Assembly (NCBI RefSeq): GCF_000716605.1
Contig: NZ_JNXE01000023.1
Coordinates: 1 to 64,000 of the forward strand
DNA from: Streptomyces sp. NRRL F-525
Lineage (GTDB): Bacteria > Actinomycetota > Actinomycetes > Streptomycetales > Streptomycetaceae
Length of the DNA: 64,000 bases
Reading direction: 5' to 3'
The translations under genes and the position numbers were made by a program. Shown piece by piece: positions 41,898 to 51,047 of the stretch (position 1 is the stretch's first letter; every line of letters begins with the position of its first letter). Under the pieces are notes generated by a model. That model ran no database searches. It had not been told where the DNA came from and saw only the letters and a list, made by a program, of their open reading frames with translations.

Positions 41898-43238
41898 TCA
41901 CGGTCTCCAGACCACCCGGTGTTCCGCGAGATGCGCCAGCACCGCGTGGTTCGCCTCCCAGCCGTCCGGGAACTTCACCGTCACCCCCAGTTGCACCGGC
42001 TCCGTCGACGGATGGTCGTCCAGCAACTCACTGACCCCCGCCCGGCAGACCACGATGCACGCGTGCCGGTGCCGGGAGGCGAGCACGCACAACCGACCCG
42101 TCTCCAGGTGGAAGGCCGTGGCGTCGGGGCGGCCGGAGAGGGGATGGAGGACCACCGTGACGTCGAACTCCCGCCCCTGGAGCCGGTTCGCCGTGTCCAC
42201 CGTCACGTCCGTGACGCCCAACTCGCCCAGCGCCGCCCGGACCGCCGCCGCCTGGTCCCGGTGCGCGGTGCCCACCGCGATGCGGTCGGCGGTGAGGGGA
42301 GTGGGGTCCGGTGAGCGCTCCGACGTGGCCGCCCCGCCCCGGTCCAGCAGGCGTCGTACGACGGTCGCGACCGCCCGTACCGCCTCCGGGTCCGTACGAG
42401 GGGTGTGGCGGGCGGGGAGTTCCAGCAGGCCCCAACCCGACTCCGCCGCTTCGTCGATGACCCGGTCCGGGCCCGAACCGTCCGACGGGACACCGAAGTT
42501 GAGGCGCCGGTCGCCGTGGTCCGTGCCGCTGCGGAAACGGGTGTACGGGTAGAACGCGTCCGAGACCAGCGGGGCTGCCGACGCCGGGAGCCGCCACGAC
42601 ACCGGCAGGCGGTGCTGCGGGAGTTCGGGGTTGTGGGCCAGGAGTGTCGTCACCGCGGAGGCCGAGGGGTCGTAGGACAGGCCCGCCCACTGCTCCGCGC
42701 CCACGATCGCGAACGGGTCCAACTGCCCCGGGTCGCCCACGAACAGCGCCCGCTCGAACAGGCCGGCCACGGCCAGCAGCGAGTCCGAGCGCATCTGGTA
42801 CGCCTCGTCGACGATCGCGTGCCCCCACGGCTCGTCGACCTTCACGTGCGCCCACTTGGCCGCCGTGGAGATGACGACCGGGAGGCCGGCGAGTTCCCCC
42901 GCCTTCGCCGACTTCCGTACGTTCGGCAGGTCGTCCAGCGCCTTGTCGTACGGGTCCGCGTCACTGCTGTGGAGGCGGCCGACCGGCAGCTCGCCGTTCT
43001 TCTCGGCGAGGCGTACGACGAGGTCGTCGACCTGGGCGTTGGTCTGCGCGACCACCATCAACGGGCGCCCGGCGTCGGCCAGTTCGAGTGCCGCACGGAC
43101 GACGAGGGTGGACTTGCCGGCGCCCGGCGGGGAGTCGACGACGACACCGCGCGCCGTGCCGTGCAGCGTGTCGCGGAGGATCGCGTCGGTGGCGCGGCCG
43201 GCCTCGGCACCGGGGTCGAACACGGTCTCGGCGCTCAC
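41898..43238 (-). CDS. SF1 helicase, Dna2/Upf1-like
   Basis: 446 aa. Motif I PPGAGKST, motif Ia AQTNAQVDDLVVRL (the Upf1/Dna2 pattern), motif II VDEAYQM, motif III GDPGQLDP, motif V VDTANRLQGREFDVTVV and motif VI VLASRHRHACIVV follow in the order of a complete ATPase core. The N-terminus starts right at motif I, without the stalk and beta-barrel that precede it in Dna2 and Upf1. GTG 43238 overlaps the stop of the previous gene (GTGA), so it is translated after it. Third gene of the nuclease-helicase operon. Expected role: DNA (less likely RNA) unwinding. Confidence 0.82.
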   Translation of the reverse strand: MSAETVFDPGAEAGRATDAILRDTLHGTARGVVVDSPPGAGKSTLVVRAALELADAGRPLMVVAQTNAQVDDLVVRLAEKNGELPVGRLHSSDADPYDKALDDLPNVRKSAKAGELAGLPVVISTAAKWAHVKVDEPWGHAIVDEAYQMRSDSLLAVAGLFERALFVGDPGQLDPFAIVGAEQWAGLSYDPSASAVTTLLAHNPELPQHRLPVSWRLPASAAPLVSDAFYPYTRFRSGTDHGDRRLNFGVPSDGSGPDRVIDEAAESGWGLLELPARHTPRTDPEAVRAVATVVRRLLDRGGAATSERSPDPTPLTADRIAVGTAHRDQAAAVRAALGELGVTDVTVDTANRLQGREFDVTVVLHPLSGRPDATAFHLETGRLCVLASRHRHACIVVCRAGVSELLDDHPSTEPVQLGVTVKFPDGWEANHAVLAHLAEHRVVWRP

Positions 43239-44833
43239 AGGACGTCCTCCTCGGTCACCGGGTCGGCAGGCTCCTGCACGGCGGTCTCCTCGCCCGGCGG
43301 GCCCCCGTGCGTCCACGGCGTCTCCTCCTGGTCGGGCAGTTTCGCGCCGCCCCGCTGCTCGTGCTCGAACAGCGTGAAGCAGATCCGGTCGCCCTTCTCC
43401 GGCAGCGAACCGGTCTCCGGCTCCTTGCCGCGCCCCATCTTGTCGACGACCCGGAGGACGACGAGGGCGCCCTCCTCCTCGTGGCCCACGAACTCCGCCG
43501 ACTGCGGCTTCCCGGCCAGGGACCGGAACACCTTCACCCGCTCCCCGAGATGCGGCCGGTCGTCCGTGCGCACGGTCACCAGCGGGCGCGGGCGGGGGCT
43601 CTTGCCCTCGCTGTACGCCATGACGACATCGATGACCTCGCCCGCGAACGCCTCCCCGGCGAGCCGCCGCCCGGCCATCACCAGCGGGTCGTCCAAGGCC
43701 TCTTGAGCATCCAGCCGGGCCTGTTCACGCTCGCGCGTGGCGAGTTTGTTGGCCGCGGTGACCGCGTCGTCGCGGCGCGGCTGCGGGGGCTCACCGGCGA
43801 CGATCCGGTCCCGGTGGCCGGTGAACGACCAGCGGTCCCGGGTCCACCGGTCGACGGCGTGCGCGCCCTCCGGCAGCGCCCGCAGCAGGTCGAGCCCGTG
43901 CCACACGGCGTCCCAGGTGGGGCGGGTGATGTCCTCGACGAGGGCCCTGATCTCCCGCTCGGCGGCGGTGAGTTCACCGAGCCGGTCGTCCGCCTCGAGG
44001 CCGTCCTCGGCGGCGGCGAGAGCGGTGCGGGCGCGGTCGTAGCGCTCGATGGCGGGGGCGAGCAGCTTGTTGTCGAACGCCGGGTCCGTGGCCGGGCCGG
44101 CCGGCGGGCACACCAACTGGCCCCGCGCGTCCCGCCGCAGCTCCGCGTCGAGCGCGGCCTCGGCGCCGGAGACACCGTCCGGCGGGTCGATCCACGCGAG
44201 CAGCGCGGCCAAGTGCTGGTCCTCCAGGCTGGATTGACCCGTGGCCCAGTGCCGCCCCAGCACTTCGGTGAGCGCGAGCAGCAGCGCCGAACCAGGAACC
44301 CGGGCCCGCTCCCCGAAGTGCGTCAGCCACCGCCCGAGCAACGGCACGCGCGGGGGCGCCGGGTGCGGGGTCTCCGGGTCCTGCTCGGCCGTACGCCGAA
44401 AGCGCATCGAACGCCCCAGCAGCCGCACCAACTCGATGCCCGCGCGGCTCGGCACGATCAACTGCGGCGCGTCCGCGCACAGTTCGACCTCGACCTTGAC
44501 CCGCTTCCCGGTCTCCGGGTCGGTCTCGTTCCGCTCGGCGGCCTCGACGTCGTCCGCGAACGTGTCGATGTACGGCAGGACCACGTCCGCCAGCTCGGCG
44601 AGAAACGCGAACCTGAGGTCGCGGTCCCGCGGCTGCGGTACGACGAGCAGGCGCGGGGCGTCCCGGTCCGTACCGACGAGCGCGCCGAGCGGCGCGCCTG
44701 CCTCACCGGCGGTGGTCAGCGGCACGAGGACGAGGGGGCGCTCGGAGAGATGCCGGTGCAGGACGGTCGCGGAGGGCTGGGCACGGCCGGTACTGACGGC
44801 TTCGAGACGGGCGAGGGTGGTGATCAGTGACAT
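43235..44833 (-). CDS. Unrecognised 532-aa protein between nuclease and helicase
   Basis: 532 aa, soluble, no signal. No catalytic motif known to me. The N-terminal 100 residues look alpha/beta (PLVLVPLTTAGEAG, RLLVVPQPRDRDLRFAFLAE), the middle is helical and charged, and the last 120 residues look like a small beta-barrel (LVTVRTDDRPHLGERVKVFR, GALVVLRVVDKMGRG, GDRICFTLFEHE) with an acidic tail. ATG 44833 overlaps the nuclease gene by 10 nt; the stop overlaps the helicase start. It may supply the stalk/barrel parts that the helicase lacks. Confidence 0.75.
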   Translation of the reverse strand: MSLITTLARLEAVSTGRAQPSATVLHRHLSERPLVLVPLTTAGEAGAPLGALVGTDRDAPRLLVVPQPRDRDLRFAFLAELADVVLPYIDTFADDVEAAERNETDPETGKRVKVEVELCADAPQLIVPSRAGIELVRLLGRSMRFRRTAEQDPETPHPAPPRVPLLGRWLTHFGERARVPGSALLLALTEVLGRHWATGQSSLEDQHLAALLAWIDPPDGVSGAEAALDAELRRDARGQLVCPPAGPATDPAFDNKLLAPAIERYDRARTALAAAEDGLEADDRLGELTAAEREIRALVEDITRPTWDAVWHGLDLLRALPEGAHAVDRWTRDRWSFTGHRDRIVAGEPPQPRRDDAVTAANKLATREREQARLDAQEALDDPLVMAGRRLAGEAFAGEVIDVVMAYSEGKSPRPRPLVTVRTDDRPHLGERVKVFRSLAGKPQSAEFVGHEEEGALVVLRVVDKMGRGKEPETGSLPEKGDRICFTLFEHEQRGGAKLPDQEETPWTHGGPPGEETAVQEPADPVTEEDVL

Positions 44834-46053
44834 GCGGCGCCCTCCGGGTCGGCGTCCAGGATTCCCTGTCGGCCTTGCGGCTCCTTCGGGTGGTGCGCCA
44901 GGGCCTCGGCCCGCAGCTCCGCCGCCCTGCGCAGTGCCGCCACCGCCGGGTCGTCCGGGTCGCCGGACTCTCCGTGGGCCGCTGACAGGACCTCGTCGAC
45001 CGTGGTCAGGTCGCCGAGGTCGGCGCGGAGGGAGCGGCCGAGGGTGGTGACCGCACCGGACGCGCGGGAGTGGTCGCGGCAGTGGAAGGCCAGCTCGCAG
45101 GCGGCCAGGCACTCCGGGGCGTAGGCCGCCGGGACCGACTCGACCGCCGCGGTCAGCTCGGCGGCGGGGCGGTCGGGGGCGAAGCAGGTGCCCTCGGGGA
45201 GGGTGTCGGCGATGTCCTCGATACGGGTGAGGCGGGCCAACTGGCGGCCGGTGACCGCGCGTTGCTTGCGGACGTCGACGGCGGACGCGGTGGGCAGGTT
45301 AGAGAAGTCCTTCGGGCAGACCAGGAGGACGCGGTGGCGGACCCGGGGAGCGGGGTCCAGCTTGGCCGCGACCTCTTCCAGCGCCAGCACGTACACCGCC
45401 GACTGGCGGGCCGCCGCGCCGACCTTCGCCGGGTCCGCCGAACCGTCCAGCATCGGGAAGGACTTGATCTCCACGACCGTCCAACTGCCGTCCGGGTGCA
45501 CGACCACCGCGTCCGGCTCCAGGAACGCGGGCGACCCCGCCACGTCGAGGGCGAGCATCGGGTGGTCGAGCAGGGTCCAGGCGGCGGCCTCGGACGCCTC
45601 GCGCAGCGCGAGCGCCGTACGGGCCGCCCGCCCCTCGGGGCCGATCGCGGTCAGCTCGGGCACCCGCGCGCGGGTCGGCGGTTCGGCGCCCGGGTCCAGC
45701 TTCTCGTGCACGAGCCGCAGCAGCTCCGCGCCGCCGTCCGCCTTGACCCGGGCCTCGAACGCGTTGCCCCGCATGAAGGCGAACTGGGACTGCCCGAAGG
45801 AGGAGGGTGCGCCGAGCGCGTCGGCCAGCACCGCCTTGTTCACCCCCGCGCCGTCCAGGATCGCCCGCCGCTTGCAGCCCGGGTTCGCGGCCAGCGCCGC
45901 GAGGGCGCGCGCGTCCAGCGCCTTGGCCGGGACGTCAGGGCCGCGCAGCTCAGCGAGCCGGTGCCGGAGCGCCGTCCCCCGCGTCCGTGGGGGAGGCACC
46001 CGGCTCGGCTCCGGTACCGAGCTGTGACTCGCGCTGCCGTGGAATTCGCTCAC
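44824..46053 (-). CDS. RecB/Cas4/Dna2-like PD-(D/E)XK nuclease with Fe-S cysteines
   Basis: 409 aa if started at GTG 46053. Nuclease core: GNAFEARV helix with Glu, LEPDAVVV (Asp181), VVEIKSF (Glu195, Lys197) and QSAVY, the QxxxY signature of the RecB family. One cysteine before the core (NPGCKRRA, Cys60) and three after it in ECLAACELAFHC (Cx3Cx5C) resemble the 4Fe-4S clamp of AddB, Cas4 and Dna2, though those have Cx2Cx5C. First gene of the operon. It overlaps the 3' end of the PAP2 gene by about 100 nt, so a later start is possible, but Cys60 limits how late. Confidence 0.8.
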   Translation of the reverse strand: MSEFHGSASHSSVPEPSRVPPPRTRGTALRHRLAELRGPDVPAKALDARALAALAANPGCKRRAILDGAGVNKAVLADALGAPSSFGQSQFAFMRGNAFEARVKADGGAELLRLVHEKLDPGAEPPTRARVPELTAIGPEGRAARTALALREASEAAAWTLLDHPMLALDVAGSPAFLEPDAVVVHPDGSWTVVEIKSFPMLDGSADPAKVGAAARQSAVYVLALEEVAAKLDPAPRVRHRVLLVCPKDFSNLPTASAVDVRKQRAVTGRQLARLTRIEDIADTLPEGTCFAPDRPAAELTAAVESVPAAYAPECLAACELAFHCRDHSRASGAVTTLGRSLRADLGDLTTVDEVLSAAHGESGDPDDPAVAALRRAAELRAEALAHHPKEPQGRQGILDADPEGAACH

Positions 46054-46963
46054 CCGCCGAAGTCTGGCATCCGCCACTGACAATTGAGGTTTCTGAGCCG
46101 CGAGAGGCGTCACGAGAGCCGTCACGGGAAGCAGCACGGGAGGTGCCGGCGGCCGTGTCACGCGACCGCGCCGCGACCAGCGAGCCGCGCCCCTCGAACC
46201 GCGTCCTGATCCGGTCCGCCGCCTTCATCACCTGCGGCGCCAGCAGGAACCCGAGGCCCATCACGACCACGCCCGCGACCGCGTCGAGGAGGTAGTGGTT
46301 CGCGGTGCCCATGACCACGATCGCCGTCAGCAGCGGGTAGGCGACCCCGACGATTTTGGTCAGCCGCGTCCCGCCGTAGCGCCAGAGCATCACACCGCAC
46401 CACAGCGCCCAGCCGCAGTGCAGGCTCGGCATCGCCGCGTACTGGTTCGTCATGCCGCCGAGGCCGCGCGGCGCGCTCGCGTCGCCGCCCCACCAGCCGT
46501 ACGAGCTGTACTTGGCCATCGTGTCCACGAAGCCGTAGTCCGGGGAGAGCAGCCGGGGCGGGCAGGTCGGGAGCAGGGTGAAGCCGATCAGGCCTATGAA
46601 CGTGGACGTCATCAGCCAGGTGCGGGCCGCGCGGTAGACCTGGGAGCGCGACCTGAACAGCCAGATCAGGATCGCGGGCGTGATCAGGTAGTGCAGCGAC
46701 GCGTACCAGAAGTCCGCCGGGATGCCGAGCCACGCCTCGCGCGTGAACAGGCGGTTGAGCGGGTGCTCGGCGTTGATGTGCAGGACCTTCTCGATCCGCA
46801 GGATCGCCAGACCGTGGTCCACGGCGCTCGCCGTGTCGCCCCGGGCCAGCAGCCGACCCGCCGAGTACGACGCGTACACCAGGAGGATCAGCGGCAGCTC
46901 GGTCCACCAGCGCAGCCGGCTTCGCCGGTCCGCCTCGATGCCTGGTGTCTCGGTCTGCGGCAT
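45950..46963 (-). CDS. PAP2-family phosphatase/transferase (inositol-phosphotransferase-like)
   Basis: 337 aa, six helices. Catalytic histidines are in MPSLHCGWALW and GTANHYLLDAVAG, as in membrane PAP2 enzymes of the Aur1/inositol-phosphoceramide group. It probably dephosphorylates a lipid phosphate or transfers a head group at the outer face of the membrane. ATG 46963 follows GGGGGAGG. The final 80 residues after the last helix are low-complexity (repeated SRD) and run about 100 nt into the nuclease gene; this tail may be non-functional. Confidence 0.82.
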   Translation of the reverse strand: MPQTETPGIEADRRSRLRWWTELPLILLVYASYSAGRLLARGDTASAVDHGLAILRIEKVLHINAEHPLNRLFTREAWLGIPADFWYASLHYLITPAILIWLFRSRSQVYRAARTWLMTSTFIGLIGFTLLPTCPPRLLSPDYGFVDTMAKYSSYGWWGGDASAPRGLGGMTNQYAAMPSLHCGWALWCGVMLWRYGGTRLTKIVGVAYPLLTAIVVMGTANHYLLDAVAGVVVMGLGFLLAPQVMKAADRIRTRFEGRGSLVAARSRDTAAGTSRAASRDGSRDASRGSETSIVSGGCQTSAGERIPRQRESQLGTGAEPGASPTDAGDGAPAPAR

Positions 46964-47051
46964 CCGATCGCCCTCCCCCTTCTGTTCTGGTGCGCTGTCC
47001 CGTGGTGCGGCTTCCCGGTAGCCCGGTCGGGACACTTTACGGCGTATGTGA

Positions 47052-47768
<717 letters not shown>

Positions 47769-47783
47769 GCCTTAAGCCCCCTG

Positions 47784-47830
47784 TTTTTAGGGGCGCGGGG
47801 AACTGCGCGACCAGCCCCCACCGGCCCGCA
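47784..47830 (-). repeat. Dispersed repeat between convergent genes
   Basis: TTTTAGGGGCGCGGGGAACT, then GCGCGACCAGCCCCCACC: reverse orientation of the copies at 6114 and 50065. With the CCCCCTGTTTTTAGGGG just before, it forms a hairpin and probably terminates both flanking genes. Confidence 0.85.
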
Positions 47831-47859
47831 GACGAATCACAACGCATCCTCCGTAGCAA

Positions 47860-49332
47860 CTAAGCCGCAGTACGAGGCACCCCTGAGTGCCTTTCCAGAA
47901 ACGTAGACACCCCCGAAGCCCGCCGGTGAGGCAACAGCACCCGCGCCGTCCCCGCCAGCATTGTCTGAATCCGCGACGACTGGACCAGGTCCAAAAGATC
48001 AAGCACCCGCATCCCGGCCGTCGCCGCCTCGTCCGGACGGCCTCCCCGCGCGAGATCGTCGGCCAACTCGGCCATGTACAGCGCGATGTTCCGAGTGAAA
48101 TGCGGATCCTGAAGATGCGCCGCCCGCCGCGCGTGCCGCGCCGCCCGAGGCCAGTCGCCCAACGTCGACCAGCACTGCGCCTCGAGCCCCTCCAACTCGG
48201 CCTCTCCGTAGAAGCTCATCCACTCCGGGTCGGCATCCGAGTGCCCCCGCTCGAAGAGCGCCTGAGCCCGGGCCAGCGCCTGCTCGCACCCGGTGCGATC
48301 CGCGAGCCCCGCCCAGCCCCCCGCCTCGCGCAGCGCGAGCAGCGACATCAGGCGCGCGGAACCCAGCGGCCGTCCGACCCGCTGCGCGGCCTGCGCGGCG
48401 CGCACCGCCTCCCGGGGGCGACCGGCGTCCCGCGCGAGGAACGCCGTATTGCAGAAGGCGTGTGCCTCAAGGCCGGGGTCCCCGGTCATCCGGGCGGTGG
48501 CGAGCGCCTCCGCGTAGTGCGAGCGGGCGTCGTCGAAGCGGCCGGAGTCGTGGGCCAACCAGCCCACGGAGATGGCGAGTTCACCGGCGCCTGAGTGGAG
48601 TCTCTCGGCGACAGACTGCCGGGTGGTGCCCGCGTCGAGCAGGGCGTAGGCGGCGCGCAGCGGAGCCGCCGCGCGCCGGTAGAGGCCGTCGGCGCCGTGC
48701 CGGTCGTCGAGCAGCCGGATTCTGCGGACGGCCTCTTCCAGGGCGCCCGCCTCGCTCGTACCGGGGCGGCGGACGGAACGGTCCGCCGCCACGGCGTCGT
48801 AGGTGAGCCCGAGCGGGCCCAGCGTGCCGGCGGCCACCGTGACGGTGCCGCCCCTCATGAATGCGCGACGCAGCACGTCGCTCTCCTCGTGGTTCTCGTG
48901 GTTCTCGTGCGTGTCGTACGGGTCCTGGGTGTCATACGGCTCGTACACGTCCCCCGTCTCACCCGTTCCGGCAGCCTCATCCGTGATGAAGGCCGGGCTC
49001 GTGAGGTGTGCGGGGGGCGTGTCCTCGGCGTTGCGCGCCCCGCGTCCGCGTACGGACGAGCGGGGCGCGAAGCCGAGATCGGCGAGCGTGCGGCCGGGGA
49101 ACATGTGCAGGAACACCCGTTCGTACGCGTAGTTGGGGCAACGGATCTCACCGGCCTCGACGCGGCCCACGTAGCGCGCGTCGCAGCTGACCCGCTCGCC
49201 GATCTCCCGCGCGGACCGGCGTACGGCCGCGGCGAACTCCGCCGGTGAGCGCTGTCCACGCAGCCGCCGGAAGGCGAGATTGGGTCTCGGTGGTCGGGGG
49301 AACGGGGACGGGGTCACCAGTGACGACGCCAT
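47860..49332 (-). CDS. HTH (XRE-type) regulator with TPR-like repeats
   Basis: 490 aa. An N-terminal helix-turn-helix (residues about 20-80: SAREIGERVSCDARYVGRVEAG), a linker with an acidic repeat (YDTQDPYDTHENHENHEE), an Ala/Gly hydrophobic patch and about 280 residues of helical TPR-like hairpins. The layout matches the NsdA-type regulators that repress differentiation and antibiotic production in streptomycetes; which paralogue this is remains open. ATG 49332. It is divergent from the small gene at 49603 and shares with it a region with a GTTGA/TCAAC palindrome. Confidence 0.82.
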   Translation of the reverse strand: MASSLVTPSPFPRPPRPNLAFRRLRGQRSPAEFAAAVRRSAREIGERVSCDARYVGRVEAGEIRCPNYAYERVFLHMFPGRTLADLGFAPRSSVRGRGARNAEDTPPAHLTSPAFITDEAAGTGETGDVYEPYDTQDPYDTHENHENHEESDVLRRAFMRGGTVTVAAGTLGPLGLTYDAVAADRSVRRPGTSEAGALEEAVRRIRLLDDRHGADGLYRRAAAPLRAAYALLDAGTTRQSVAERLHSGAGELAISVGWLAHDSGRFDDARSHYAEALATARMTGDPGLEAHAFCNTAFLARDAGRPREAVRAAQAAQRVGRPLGSARLMSLLALREAGGWAGLADRTGCEQALARAQALFERGHSDADPEWMSFYGEAELEGLEAQCWSTLGDWPRAARHARRAAHLQDPHFTRNIALYMAELADDLARGGRPDEAATAGMRVLDLLDLVQSSRIQTMLAGTARVLLPHRRASGVSTFLERHSGVPRTAA

Positions 49333-49525
49333 GGCCGGGTCCTCTCATGCGAACCGTCGAACCATGCCGGATTCAGGGTGACTTGTTGAGTGACGCCCTG
49401 TTTCCAGCGGGCAAGAACGTACCTGCTGTGCATGACCCGCCACGCAGGGTTTGGCTACAAACCGGATATCTCATCCGCGATCTGCCATGAACTGCCATCC
49501 TTTGCGGCTGACTTGTGCCGTAGCC

Positions 49526-49547
49526 GTTGACGCTTCAACGCGTTGAA
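49526..49547. promoter_or_regulatory. Overlapping GTTGA/TCAAC palindromes
   Basis: TTCAACGCGTTGAA (49534-49547) is a perfect 14-bp palindrome; with GTTGA at 49526-49530 its left half also forms a second inverted repeat. It lies in the gap between two divergent genes, one a DNA-binding protein, so autoregulation is plausible. Confidence 0.5.
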
Positions 49548-49602
49548 CTCCATGGACCGGGAGCCACCCGACTCCCGTCCCGCTCGTCCAAGGAGGGGTT
49601 CC

Positions 49603-50037
49603 GTGGTGGAGACCGGGATGGAGACCAGGCAGAGCGTCGATCCTCGAATGCCGAGCGCGGAGTGCAGTGCGCCACCGTTCGCGGACTCGGCCTGCGACCT
49701 GGTGACGGTGCCGACGCGGCAGGGGCTGGAAGCGGTCGACATTCTGCGGCGCGGTGCGGGTGAGGGGGTCGGACCTGTCCTGCACGACGACGGTGACGAC
49801 ACCCTCGGCTTCCTGGTTCCGCCGGGGACGGCGGCGGCGTGGGATCTGCCGGGCAGCACGTGTACGGAGACGAATGGCCGGGGTCTGCGCATCGCCCCCG
49901 ACCCGGAGCCGCCGGTCGAGGGCTCCGACTGGCTGCTGCCTCCCGGTGACGCGGACCTGGCCACCGACCCGGAGGTGCTGCGCGCGGCGCTGGGTGAGGC
50001 GGCGCGGCTGATCGAGGCGGCGGACGGCTGTCGGTGA
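49603..50037 (+). CDS. Small conserved protein paired with the HTH-TPR regulator
   Basis: 144 aa, soluble. LVTVPTRQGLEAVDILRR and LGFLVPPGTAAAWDLPGS resemble in layout the protein at 40536 (FDVV...GRRMVDRL and LLFASPGTAQRLPSL), so the two are probably distant relatives; no enzymatic motif seen. GTG 49603 is preferred because AGGAGGGG lies 6 nt upstream; earlier starts have no site. Pairing of such a gene with an HTH-TPR regulator hints at a regulator-plus-partner module. Confidence 0.7.
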   Translation: MVETGMETRQSVDPRMPSAECSAPPFADSACDLVTVPTRQGLEAVDILRRGAGEGVGPVLHDDGDDTLGFLVPPGTAAAWDLPGSTCTETNGRGLRIAPDPEPPVEGSDWLLPPGDADLATDPEVLRAALGEAARLIEAADGCR

Positions 50038-50064
50038 GTTCCGTGGGGAGGGTCGTGGTCTATC

Positions 50065-50116
50065 TGCGGGCCGGTGGGGGCTGGTCGCGCAGTTCCCCGC
50101 GCCCCTAAGGGGCGCG
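50065..50116 (+). repeat. Dispersed repeat with terminator-like hairpin
   Basis: Same element as at 6114 and, inverted, at 47784. Its end forms CGCGCCCC-TAA-GGGGCGCG (50098-50116), an 8-bp perfect stem placed 60 nt after the small gene, suited to terminate it. Confidence 0.85.
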
Positions 50117-50157
50117 GATGCCGCGCCGGACCACCCTCGCCCGCCGATAATGGGCCA

Positions 50158-51033
50158 ATGGGAAAGTCCAGGAGTAGTACCCGGCGAGGCGGTGCCGGCG
50201 TCCCCGAAGCCGTCGTCGAAGCCGTTGACGGTGGGCTCGCCGAGCTCATACCCGATCGGGAACGCGCGCGTGCCTGGACCTTGCTGATCGACGGGGCGCC
50301 GCAGTCGTACGTCGATCTCGACGACCCGGCGTATCTGTCCTTCGAGTACCAGCGGCGGCTCGGGCACGTCATCGACCTCGTCGCGCCCGCCGGGAAGCCC
50401 ATCAACGCCGTGCACCTCGGCGGCGGGGCCCTCACGCTCGCCCGGTACGTCGCCGCGACGCGCCCCCGATCCACCCAGCAGGTCGTCGAGTTCGACGCCG
50501 CGCTCGTCCAACTGGTCCGCCGGGAGCTGCCGTTGGACCCGAACGCGCGGATCCGGGTGCGGTCGGCCGACGCCCGCGCGGGGCTCGCGAAGGTGCCCGA
50601 GGGGTGGGCCGATCTCGTCGTGGCGGATGTGTTCAGCGGCGCCCGTACGCCCGCCCACCTCACCTCCACCGAGTTCCTCGACGAGGTGCGCCGCGCGCTC
50701 AAGCCCGGTGGGTGCTACGCCGCCAACCTCGCCGACGGGCCCCCGCTCGCGCATCTCCGGGGCCAAATCGCCACCGTGGCCGCCCGGTTCGCGGAACGCG
50801 CGCTGATCGCCGACCCGACCGTCCTGCGCGGCAAGCGGTTCGGCAACGCGGTGCTCGTCGCCTCCGACCACCCGCTGCCGCTCGCCGAGTTGACCCGCCG
50901 CGCCGCCTCCGACCCGCACCCGGGCCGACTCCAACACGGCCGCGAACTCACCGACTTCACCGGCGGAGCCGTACCCGTGACGGACGCCGCGGCGGTCGCC
51001 TCACCGGCACCGCCCCCGTCGGTGTTCCGGTAA
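50158..51033 (+). CDS. Spermidine-synthase-like methyltransferase-fold protein
   Basis: 291 aa. Rossmann-type core with INAVHLGGGALTLARYVA, VVEFDAALVQLVRRELPL, and ADLVVADVFSGARTPAHLTS, the order found in spermidine synthases and fused-MFS relatives. The aspartates needed for aminopropyl transfer are only partly recognisable, so the reaction is uncertain. ATG 50158; no strong ribosome binding site. It starts 42 nt after the repeat, so its promoter may lie within or before the repeat. Confidence 0.75.
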   Translation: MGKSRSSTRRGGAGVPEAVVEAVDGGLAELIPDRERARAWTLLIDGAPQSYVDLDDPAYLSFEYQRRLGHVIDLVAPAGKPINAVHLGGGALTLARYVAATRPRSTQQVVEFDAALVQLVRRELPLDPNARIRVRSADARAGLAKVPEGWADLVVADVFSGARTPAHLTSTEFLDEVRRALKPGGCYAANLADGPPLAHLRGQIATVAARFAERALIADPTVLRGKRFGNAVLVASDHPLPLAELTRRAASDPHPGRLQHGRELTDFTGGAVPVTDAAAVASPAPPPSVFR

Positions 51034-51047
51034 GTAGCCACCCGGGT

